DNA of 64,000 bases, taken from positions 32,597,919 to 32,661,918 of the forward strand of contig OX155960.1 in the NCBI GenBank assembly GCA_944548615.1, read 5' to 3'. The position numbers were made by a program, and so were the translations under genes. The stretch comes from Micropterix aruncella (lineage: Eukaryota > Arthropoda > Insecta > Lepidoptera > Micropterigidae). The notes under the pieces are model-generated. The model ran no database searches. It was not told where the DNA came from and saw only the letters and a program-made list of their open reading frames with translations. Positions 1-9,746 of this stretch are shown piece by piece (within the stretch, counting starts at the first letter, position 1; each line of letters begins with the position of its first letter).

Positions 1-900
1 CCCAACGCAGTGAAATATGGTATTTTAGCTCTCGGAAACGAATGCAATCGTAATGGACTCGAATCGTAACGAGGACTTAATTATGAAGTTAATGAAATTC
101 GATTGGGGGGAACGTTTTGCGAGAATGAATTAAAATCCTTTAATTGCATGTTCATTGTTTGCTGAATGCGCCATGGACAATATTAAAATGATATCTTTAT
201 ATCTACTTACGGCGTTATCGGACACCATCTTGAAACATCCGTGGCGGGATTCACACAACACAAGATATATGCATTTTCCTGTTCGGTTTTGGCACTGGGC
301 GTCGGGGGCATTTGCATATCATTATACGCGAAGGGAAGTAAGATATCACCGAATGTTTTGCTCAGTGAATACCAAATATCGAAGAAACACACAAAAAAAG
401 AATAACGCTTTTAGCTTTATGTCAGTGAATCGTACCTACATGGTTCGAAACGTAGTGAATAATGAATAAATATTTATTGGAGCTGCTAAGGTCGCTAGAG
501 ACGATTTTGAGATAAGTTTTCGATACTTTTTATTCGTTTTAATGTATGCACGTTTTATTCGTTTTAATTCTTGCTCATACTTTCCAAATTTATAATTCTG
601 AGTTATTATTTATTTTATTTTAGGATATATTATGATGACTTACTGTGGAAGCAATAGCGAAATATGCATTATAATACTATATAAAATCAATTATTATACA
701 TATCGCGGGGACCGGAGTCTTTTGCTTCACAAAACGGCTGTAACGCCCTTAATTGACTTTGTTTGTAATTCACAATAACTTACGGTAAATGGAAAACATG
801 TACAATTAAAACGTTATAGACAAAAATCAAGTAGCAAACAACTGATAACGTGATATGCTAAAAACCTATTTTAATGTCACCTAACTAGGTTAAAGTCTGT
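1..900. other. AT-rich stretch, no gene seen
   Basis: Short open frames occur on both strands here (a 104-codon one on the plus strand at 155-469, for example), but their composition is random-looking, they overlap antisense frames, and they show no known motif. I see no repeat structure beyond A/T runs. Confidence 0.6.
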
Positions 901-1195
901 TTGTTATAAGGCAGTCGTTTTGACGAATAGGTGTGAATGGTTTGGCAATTGACCGATGGTGAAATTGGCGAGTAAAGCAAGAAGCAAGAGATGCCTTCCG
1001 GTGGACAGAGAGTCCAGCCCGCCAACCACGTGCGCGCCTCTTCTTTAGAACCCTGGGCTCAAGACTGTGCTTTTTCCTTTTCGATGGTGGCTAAGAGACT
1101 GGCATTTATAGAAAGGCATCGTTAGACGGTGACAAAGACGAAAGGCAATGGGCAAAAATGTATGGGCGCTGGGCCCACCAATAATAATAACGTAT
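900..1195 (+). repeat. possible 3' end of a LINE with AATA-type tail
   Basis: This patch is more GC-rich than its surroundings. It ends in 'gggcccaccaataataataa', a short (TAA)-like tail of the kind that closes many insect non-LTR elements. Read on the plus strand it gives fragments such as 'RVKQEARDAFRW', loosely like the extreme C-terminus of RTE-type polyproteins. No long frame survives. The call rests on the tail and texture only. Confidence 0.25.
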
Positions 1196-2240
1196 TTACT
1201 ATTGGAACGATCTATTTATCTTGAATATTTATGACTACTACAAATTACCTCAATTATAAGCCATTAAGAAGTTTTGAAGTTCAAAATCTTCTTAAATATG
1301 GCTAATTGCAAGAAAACCCCAATACCAATTATTTATTTAAAATATATTATTTGCAGTGGATAGCTATGACAGATAGGATATTTTCATAAGCACACTATGT
1401 TGGACAACTGACCTTTGTATATTACATACATACTTCAGTAAATAGAGCGACAATGAAATCATGAGACACATTACAGAGTTTAAGCATCATATCCCAGTAT
1501 TACCCATCTATATAATGCTAACAAATTCGAGAATTCTTAGGAATATATGATTTGTACTCACACAGCGTATATACATTATCGTTCCAGTTATTCTCCGTCG
1601 GTTTCCGTTCAAATAGTTATTAAAATTACAATGCCTGGATGTGTTAGGTGCCCTAGGGGATATCAGGTAATTAGCCATATTTAATAGGATATAACAGAAA
1701 CGGCTCATAATTGAGATCAGTCGTTCTAGTAATAAATGTTCTACATTAAGAGATCTTTCTATTGGTATATGATTTACAGTTATTGGAAAAATGGGCCCAA
1801 AATGCTCGTTATCTTTTAGGGATGGAAAACGATCAGTGACTATCAACCACGACTTCGACACTCATTAATTACAGACATTTTAGCTAATCAGCCTTTTACT
1901 CATGTTACACCTTAATCCACGCCCGAACACATATTACAAATAATAATATACTTTATCCCTCCTAATTGTACTTCTATCAAATTTTAAATTGTTTCATATT
2001 TAAGTACTATAATTACGCTTGTATATTTTCCTCTATGGCTCTGGGAAAATTCCCACAGCAAGAATGGTTAAAATTTTAGATCTCTTCAATGCTGAGAGGT
2101 TTCTATTCATAGATGCAAATAGATTTATATATATGGTGTTATATACCAATCCCTAAATCTCCCCGTCTTTCGAAGAAATTTATTTATGAAGTACTTATTA
2201 CACATTTTCGCGACTAATTATGTCATACAAGTTAGATAAA
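1196..2240. other. no gene; possible LINE tail inside
   Basis: The stretch is AT-rich intergenic DNA. The one open frame of note is 1508-1861 on the minus strand (117 codons), listed separately as a weak candidate. The remainder shows no motif or repeat that I can name. Confidence 0.5.
1508..1861 (-). pseudogene. possible C-terminal relic of a non-LTR retrotransposon ORF2
   Basis: The 117-codon frame contains 'YLISPRAPNTSRHCNFNNYL' and then a stretch ending 'HIFLRILEFVSII'. This arrangement resembles the tail of Jockey/CR1-type polyproteins, where a 'PR..R....F' block is followed by a short hydrophobic 'DIF...L..F...' ending. There is no reverse-transcriptase catalytic motif in the frame and no poly(A) tail was found beside it. 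It could equally be chance coding; the length is modest for AT-rich DNA. Confidence 0.3.
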
Positions 2241-2790
2241 ACAAGAACAATAATTTAAAAAAAAAACACCACTGCCCTTACAAAAAGTGAAGTGTTGTAT
2301 TTTGAATTATTAGAAAAAAATAGTTCGCTCTGAAAATCACATTTCGTAAGTGAATAAAGTTCGCTTAAGCCCTGCGGCGGGTATCTTGAAACGATCGCGC
2401 GCCGCCGCACTTTAGTCGGTTGCTTTCGGTTCTCATGTAATAAAAAGGCTTTTTTATGAAATATTTGTGGTTTGTGTATTAATCCGTTTATATACATATA
2501 TTTTTCCAAAATCTACTCTATCAGACTTTTCATTTGATACTAAACTAAACACGACATATTTATCCTAAATTATTGACATTTGGGCATTTAGATAATTATT
2601 TATTTGACATTTAAACACTTTATGAACCCTATGACACTCGGGATGACATAACGATTCTAACAATACAACACGCTTCTAAATCGACTCAGGCGTTTATACA
2701 TTATGGTGGAATAAAGAAACGGAAAACATCCACATACATGAATCATAAACACATAGCACTCCTTTTTTTGGGCGTAAAACCAAAAATTAT
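2240..2790 (+). repeat. dispersed repeat family A, copy 1
   Basis: This stretch shares long blocks with 26.5-27.44 kb (same strand) and 38.65-39.16 kb (opposite strand). Shared landmarks include 'gacactcgggatgacataa', 'ttatggtggaataaagaaac' followed by 'ggaaaacat', and a close near 'cactccttttt' plus 'ttgggc'. It does not code. The identity of the family is unknown; it may be a non-autonomous element or the 3' part of a larger one. Confidence 0.7.
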
Positions 2791-3030
2791 TTAGAGAAGC
2801 CGACACATCTTGTTTGGCACATGGTACTCGTCTAGGTATACCAATTAGGGCCTGTATCTAGTAGAGCTATTTGAACTAAGAATACTATAATTATGTGCCT
2901 GATATTAGATAATAATACATATGTTTAAAAACTTTGCTAATGAAAGTATAGACATTTCATTATTCACACTAAATTGCGAACCATTTTTTAAAGATATAAA
3001 GGTTTAAACACATTCCAATATTAGTATCAT
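2790..3030 (+). repeat. LINE 3'-end-like repeat
   Basis: The block 'cacatcttgtttggcac' followed by 'ctaggt' and 'agggcctgtat' recurs around 6410-6470 with small changes ('cacatcgtgtttggcacc', 'aaggcctgtat'). Two dispersed copies of the same untranslated sequence imply a retroelement 3' region. Boundaries are approximate. Confidence 0.45.
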
Positions 3031-3785
3031 CTATACTAATATTATAAAGAGGTAAAGTTTGTGAGGTTGTAAGAAGTAATCTCTGGATCTACTGAACCGA
3101 TTTTGGAAATTCTTTTACCAATAGAAAGCCACGTTATTTGTGAGTGTCATAGGCTGAGTGTATATTAATCCGAAAAATTAAAAGACTTTTTCGTGGTAGT
3201 CGGATTTGCAAAGTAAGTCGGAGAAAAAACGGTCGAACGAAAATCTATCTAACTAACGCTGCCTTAACGATGAGAGATATATGATTAAGTTCTAGAGAAA
3301 AGTTGTAGAGCTTGATAATGCCTACAAAAAAGTCAGCGACAGCATATGTCCAACTTTTATATTTATTCACAAAAAGTAGTTTTTCATATTAAAAAAAATA
3401 AATTTAAATCGTTAGGTCATGTTTATTGGTCTTATTATCAGCAATTATGAATTCTTATCAAAATAAGTAAACTTATCGTCTCAAGTGTTTAAAACAAAAG
3501 ACTTTCCCCTATTACTGCATATAATTTCCCTTTTACTGCATAAATGGTTAAAGAGATAAGACACTCACAAATAAGACACTCACAAGAAGACACTTACAAA
3601 TAACGGTAATATAGTCAAATTGGCATGCAAATACATACATAAATATGCAGTAAAAATATAACCCCTTCTTTTGGCAGTCAGGATAAAAATCATAGCACTC
3701 AGTACTAACCGAACCACACTCATAATTTCATCACAAGTAAAAAGTTTTACCGCCCAACGAAGTGGGCACGGGTCTGCTAACTATA
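3030..3785 (+). repeat. lepidopteran 'tctatactaatatta' repeat, copy 1
   Basis: The repeat opens with 'atctatactaatattataaa' and continues with a degenerate form of the block seen at 44.67 kb and, inverted, at 58.1 kb ('aatctcnggaactactgaacc'-like, then 'aatagaaagcc'). It ends near 'gaagtgggcacgggtctgct', a degraded version of the 'gaagccgcgggcaacagct' close of the other copies. This type is very common in moth and butterfly genomes and is usually taken as the 3' part of an RTE-like LINE or a derivative of one. Confidence 0.6.
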
Positions 3786-4984
3786 CATAAATGTAAAGTG
3801 GATGATAATTTGAAATGACTATTATAGGTATGTAAACGTTATATCAATATGTCATTGATTTATATATGTATATTATTTTAGTTTTTATTTTTATTTATTT
3901 TGGTTTTATTATTATTTTCATATACATATATGTATGTGTATGTGTACATATATGGATATATATATTTTATCTATAGATGTATATGAGTATCTATATTTGT
4001 ATATGCGTAAATATTTATAGTTTCATATTTGTCGATTTAAAAATAAGTACTAACTATAGTTTAAGTTGACAGTGCACACTTAATATCTAGTCATTAAAAG
4101 TCTGCCTTAGAACAGGCCTAGGCCTAGTTAGGCGACTGTGTCAAACATTAAAAATAATGTCGCATCAATTTTTTGCTAACATCTTACTTACAAATATGAC
4201 AATAATTGTTTACTAGATGTGTTACTAAATAAATAATAATTATTATTATATGCATATATTGTGTATTATTCTGGATGATACATTTTTGTTAAATATACCA
4301 TAATACTGTGTATCACGAAATATGTAGGATGCCTCAAATTCATCAAAATATTGCGACATCGTTGAAAATTTCGCACTAACATGGACATGATATCAACACA
4401 GAAATACTCTTTTAAAAAACTTAACTTCTTCATGAATGGACTATACATACGCAAACGTTTGAGCTATGTATATAACGTTCCAAATGCCACATGATTCTGA
4501 TGTAATTTTCCGATTTTTTGTTAGATCAGCACGCACAGCCTTGGGAGAGGTGAATTACCCGCGCGTTTCGGCGCGACACCCACAGCGGCGGCGAACTTGA
4601 CACTGCTCATAATATTTCACTGGGTAATTAATTAGTACAGCATCGCAACGATTACGTAAACGGATTTGCGTGACCACGTTTTTTAAAATGATCCGTTCGA
4701 GGCCCCTTTTCGCGTCCATTTACGTAAAGAGCGCCTTATGTGGAATCGTTAGGGCCGGCTGGGTCAACCATAGATACGATCATTAAAAAAAGTACCTATA
4801 TTTTATTACTTACTCTATCTTGAGAGTTTTTTTTTGTGACAAGACACCCACTTGGTGTTGTAGCTTATGTGTTACGCTTAATTATTATTTTATTGTAATA
4901 TTATAAGAAATGAATTAATTGAACACTCTGAATTTTATAGTAAGCTAATTTTAGTACAATTCATAGCAAAATTACGTATGTTAC
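3786..4984. other. AT microsatellite, then a GC-richer patch; no gene seen
   Basis: A TA/TG-rich microsatellite occupies about 3860-4020. Positions 4530-4790 are distinctly GC-richer ('gcgcgtttcggcgcgacacc', 'cacagcggcggcgaac') and lack repeats I recognise. The patch could be a small unique or regulatory island but has no supported coding frame. Confidence 0.4.
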
Positions 4985-5450
4985 AACTACTTCTTCTTCT
5001 TCTCGTAGTGCCTCTCCCTTACTGGAGGTTGGCCGTTAGCTCTGAATACTTTGGTCAGTCTTGCGCCATCCGGGAAAGCTGTTCCGTACTGGTGATCCCG
5101 GTCCAGTTTTCCACCTGGGGATTCTTAGCACCCCTGACCCATTAAAGGGCCGCCGAGAACTCGGGGCCATGGCTATTTTTGATTTTTCCATTGCTAACAA
5201 CTAGGGATATATAGTGCAGTGGTCTCCCGTTGCCTTCTGCACCAGACATTTTAGGTTTATTTAGAACCTTCGGCCGCTAAGACCTCTTCAACCGGTTGCC
5301 CAGTTAGGAATGGTTATACCGCCATTGACTCGGTCTTTTGCTATATACTTTTGCTTCCCATTATAATTAGACCGATATGCAAACGGCGATCGAGTACATT
5401 CGGGACGCGTCCTGTGTCAACCGCAGGTTAATCTAGACTGCATAATTGGA
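4985..5450. repeat. dispersed retroelement-like repeat starting at a CTT microsatellite
   Basis: The unit begins at 'cttcttcttcttct' and continues with GC-richer sequence ('tgcctctcccttactggagg', 'ttggccgttagctctgaat'). I recognise this as the texture of a common lepidopteran LINE or SINE 3' region. No frame survives and no second copy is present in the window, so family assignment is uncertain. Confidence 0.4.
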
Positions 5451-6300
5451 CTTTATTCACTACATTTAATAATTATAATTAATATTTATTGTTGAGATTT
5501 TTTAAAAATATGTTGTCTATGAATTTAAATTTGGAATTTATTTTTTACATCTGCTTAGAAATTCATTAAAAAATATATAAATAAAAACTGGTGAACTGCT
5601 AACATTTGACGCTATGGCCGTAGTACCTACTTAGTTTTTGATGAATTATTAAGTCGCTGTAATGTCTAAAACTATACGGAATTTTTACCCCAATAATTTA
5701 AGCATTCCTATAATTTTATAGAAACAAAATAACTTACAAGGATTTAATATTTTTTGATCTCAATGAATTAGCTTGGAAAAACCCCTGCCAAATTCCTGTT
5801 TTACTCAGTGAATATGTGGCTAAGAAACTGAAGACAGCATACACAACGTTGGTCGCTGCTCAGGCCTCGCCGCAAAAAGACACAGTTTACTGGGACGAGA
5901 CTTTCTCGAACCCAGCGATCTGCCCAACTTGAAGGTCCGTGATCTGTATGAACTGGTAAGCAGTACCGGGCTACTATATAGCAGACCACTGACCCAACCA
6001 CAAAGTGGGTAGTTACAAAAGATCTTATAGATCCGAGTGACATCAAGGGCTGTAAACAAGCCCCCCCACTCCGTTTACTACTACTACTCGGTGAATTTAA
6101 AAGTCCTTTTCTTCATTTACTGCGTTTGTAATAGTTTTTTCGACATAATGACTATTATTAATCATGAAGCTACCATTCATCAGTTTGCTCCTCTTTGTAT
6201 AATTTCAGAATAGTTACGTATTTTTTGTGTAACCGAAATTTAAAAAAAAAACAACAAAAACCCCAGTGGGCCTCAGAAACTGCCCCCTTAACTGAACATT
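5451..6300. other. no gene supported
   Basis: Overlapping minus-strand frames of about 80 codons near 5.80-6.06 kb lie in a locally GC-richer patch but match nothing I know and overlap each other. The rest is AT-rich with homopolymer runs. Confidence 0.45.
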
Positions 6301-6600
6301 CAGGGTTTTATTTTTATTTATTTATTTATAAGTAGGTACTTATTACAATGGTTACGACTAATTATACCAAACAAGTTCAAGAATCAAACATAAACAGTTC
6401 AGAGAAACAGTCACATCGTGTTTGGCACCTGCCCAAAACTCATCTAACTAGGTCAACTAAGGCCTGTATTGAAATTGAATTGAAATTGAAAAATATTTAT
6501 TTGCAGCTGTTGTTATAAAAAGCTATATCTAGATGAGCTAATTACAATACGTATAATGACAATGATAAGCACGTTAATCAGGTTTAAACATTCTATGGAG
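6300..6600. repeat. LINE 3'-end-like repeat, second copy
   Basis: Starts with a (TTTA)n run and carries 'cacatcgtgtttggcacc', 'catctaactagg' and 'aaggcctgtat', matching the block at 2790-3030. The opening (TTTA)n suggests a retroelement tail with its 3' end on the left, that is, minus-strand orientation. Boundaries are approximate. Confidence 0.45.
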
Positions 6601-8195
6601 TCGGTGTCCTCCCAAAGAGTCGGCGCCGCTATATACAACAACAATCAATAGGAGCTCTTCTTTATCTATTAGGTTTATATTTATTTTCTTTTCGCTAAGT
6701 TTAATAACTAGAGATTACATAACCCGAGCCTGTGGGTAACCGGCCCTGCCTATCTTGGCCCAATATGGTTTTTTTGTATGTAGATACCATTCGAGTTTTT
6801 CGGCCCAGCGATCGATTGGTTTGAGGAGAACAGGTTGCTGACCTGATGATTATTGCACCACGTTCAATGTTTTTTTTCATTTTTTGCATCCTGCCACTCC
6901 AAACATGACTGGTTCTTTTGGAAGTAGACCATTGAATATCGCGGGTTTTAAAACCCGTATTTTTGTATAGCGATGCTATATTTTATATCGTAACTCACTG
7001 CTCTAATAGTATCAAGATTAGATATATTTTTAAAACTAGTTTGGTGGCTTTTAATGGACTGACTGTAAGGATCTTAAGGAGTGGATTTTTTTGGATAATT
7101 AAAATTCTGATGATTATTATGCACATAAGTAAGATATGGCAACTGATATCGCACTGAGAATAAATAAGTCCGTTGTCGATATTTAATATCAGTTACACAC
7201 GGCCACCTGTTGCTACGACCTTTTAGTGACTTTTTCGGAGTAATTTTCCCGAGAAGAAAATTTTACTAAACCTATGAATGAGGTCATCTTTCATTGGGCA
7301 TTTTCAACCATTAAAGCTATTCAAACTTCAAAATGTTCTGAAACTGAGAACAGTTACATTTAAGGCCCAACGTCTGATGTATCATAAGAGTGTTAAATGG
7401 TGTATCATCAGTATACGCACCCCTCTTCAAAAGCGACACAACCCAAAATCCATATATTTTTTCGAAAAGCCATTACAGTTTAGGATGTTTTTAAATCAGT
7501 TCTGATGGCGCTTTTACAGTTAAGAGTTCACTGTAAATGGCAAGCTGTGTATATTAGTTTTCTCTCAAACGTCAGATTAAAAAAAAACGAAAAACTTCCT
7601 AAAAAGTACCTAATTAATCCTCTACCCGAAACACCGGTATTTCAGACCCCAGCAAAATCAAAATACGATCGATATGGCAACAACACGCAATCCCTTTTAC
7701 TGTCATCCCAGGTAAGTACCAATTAGTCATCGCTGACTACTATAAGGTGTGGCACGTGTTTATGTGATTATTATTATTGATTTACGAGCACGGAAAATAA
7801 AAGAAGTATAGGTCTGATAGACCGGAGTTTCGGGGAACGTGAGTAAATAAGTGCTGATTGGGTATCATCTGTACCAAAATACATCCTAAATCACCGACAT
7901 CTGCCCTCTTAGGTAGGTAAGAAAGAGTTTTTTTTAAAACTACAGAAGAGTTACAAATTACAATATGGCAGTGCAGATGTAATACGGCTGTTGTACGCGA
8001 CATCCGGTCACGCGCCATCTTCGACGGAGGTCTGCGCCTTGGGTCGTATTGACCCACTTGGTTGTTGCATACATCAGGGTTGGTTTCGAACGAGCGAGTT
8101 TCGCAAGTAACGATGACGTCATCGAAGCAGGCCGCCAAAGTTAGCGATTTATTGACGTCGCTATATTGGCGTTGTGAAGTCAACGCTCATAGCAG
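6601..8195. other. no gene supported
   Basis: Several frames of 60-133 codons occur (the longest on the minus strand at 7782-8183), without a recognisable domain or start context. The interval near 8.10-8.19 kb is GC-richer and contains an ATGACGTCAT palindrome (a CRE-like octamer), which may be chance. Confidence 0.4.
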
Positions 8196-8480
8196 GTGTT
8201 TAATAATAATAATAATAATAAACTCTTTATTTGTAGTTAATTATGATACAAACAGGCGTGCTTATTGCCACATGGCAATTTCTTACAACTAACCCAATCA
8301 CAGTGGTACATGCGCGCATTGTGGAAATAGAGATTATTACGTTCGTCTGCATGAAATACAGATCAGTATAGGTATTTAAAACTAAGAATAGGTGTTTACC
8401 ATTTACCGCTCCCCTGTCATTTTTCCTCCCCTTCTCCAAACTTGAAGAATACCTAAGTAAAATAAAACCGGTCAAGTGCG
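8196..8480. repeat. (TAA)n-started retroelement-like repeat
   Basis: A (AAT)n microsatellite at about 8201-8221 leads directly into 'aaactctttatttgtag'. This is the pattern seen where an insect LINE in minus orientation ends in a TAA tail. The 82-codon minus-strand frame over it shows no RT motif. Confidence 0.35.
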
Positions 8481-9050
8481 TGTTTTACTTACGCGCCGAG
8501 TATTCCATACATTATTAATAAGGGTGTACATGCCATGACAATTTTTCACCTAGGTACATCAACGAAATAGGAAACGGCTTTATTTATCGTACATGCTATC
8601 TACATCAACTAAATAGGAAACAGCCTTATTTATCGCACATGTTATCTAGGATTCAGCCTATGGGCCCATCCATATACCACAAAGAAAAACTATTGAAATT
8701 CATTAAAAAAACAGCCTTTAGTTCTCCATGCTACAAGACAGGCTAAACCTTTGGCTTTGCTCAGCATTAAATGATCTATTGAGAAAACTATGTTATAAGT
8801 GTTGCCGTGAACTAATTAGCCACCAACATTATTTAACAGTTTTATTTTAAGTCTGTTTTTTGGGAATGTACAGTATTTGAATCAAGTAAATATAAGTAAT
8901 ATTTCATTGTTTTTACTTTTTTTTTTCTTGCATCTGCATGTTTACATAATATAAAATATAAAATTACAATATGGTCTTTTAAAAAAATGAAATACTGAAA
9001 TTTGCATATTCGCAACATAGACATGAATCTCAACTTTGTGTTCTTTTTGA
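8481..9050. other. no gene; short internal duplication
   Basis: A short tandem duplication is visible near 8550-8640: 'acatcaacgaaataggaaac' recurs as 'acatcaactaaataggaaac', each followed by a 'ccttatttatcg' block. No coding frame is convincing. Confidence 0.5.
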
Positions 9051-9099
9051 ATATTGATTATTATTAACATTGCTATGAATATTTAATAACATTGCTTAA

Positions 9100-9405
9100 C
9101 CCCTTGAGTATGATACGACCAAATCTGGTTCTGAAACAATTATCCGTTGAGTATGATACGACCAGATCTGGTTCCGCGTTTTTTTCACTTCTTTGACGTT
9201 CTCATATTTATTCATAATTATCTAATTGTTTTACAAAATGATATTTCAATATTCTATATTCGAAATTTCAATGCAATCATTGTGTAGTTGTTCTTTTTAT
9301 GATTGGTGTAGTAGTTTCGTAGTTATAGTACTTTAAGGTCGATGTCGCCGAAAATCCTGCAAAAGAGACAGATGCATCCATGAAAATACCCATTTACTCC
9401 AAGGG
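9100..9405. mobile_element. TTAA-flanked MITE (piggyBac-like) inside the left TIR
   Basis: The unit is flanked by TTAA at 9096-9099 and 9406-9409. Its ends are short inverted repeats: left 'CCCCTTGAGTA', right 'TACTCCAAGGG'. Near the left end 'gagtatgatacgacca' followed by 'atctggttc' is present twice in tandem. TTAA target duplication with CCC-type ends is the hallmark of piggyBac-type elements. It has no coding capacity. Its position splits the left terminal repeat of the larger transposon, so it inserted later. Confidence 0.65.
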
Positions 9406-9413
9406 TTAATAGT

Positions 9414-9446
9414 TGAATACCTGAAGTAAAAAAGGCACTAAGTGCC
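9414..9446 (+). repeat. left terminal inverted repeat (inner part)
   Basis: This pairs with 12749-12781 with one mismatch over about 33 bp. It includes the short palindrome 'GGCACTAAGTGCC'; the right copy has 'GGTACTTAGTGCC' instead. Confidence 0.85.
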
Positions 9447-9746
9447 ACAGACGTGAAACGTAGTAAAAAGGTAAAATAAAAATAAACGTAGAAAAAAATA
9501 TAGAGGTAGTACTTTTTATTTTTAATCAAATAGCTTAATATTAATTACAATTAGTTATGAAAACAAAATACCGAAAACATCGACAGTTTTGACATAAAAC
9601 ATAAACAAAACACTAAAAAACAGAAAGCCCTAACTATCAAACAAGGCAACTTGTGAAAGGCACTAAGTGAATGCTTACAGAAATTTAAAAGGCACTATAT
9701 ACCAATCATGATATCTAATAATAAAATCTACTAGTGATGTCAAGGG

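Noticed and set aside
155..469. 104-codon plus-strand frame as a gene
   Set aside because: No domain, compositional bias of AT-rich DNA, overlapping antisense frame, no splice or promoter evidence.
8110..8124. CRE-like ATGACGTCAT as a regulatory site
   Set aside because: A single short palindrome without a nearby supported gene is expected by chance.
7782..8183. 133-codon minus-strand frame
   Set aside because: Random-looking composition, no motif; overlapping plus-strand frame; flanked by retroelement-like tails.
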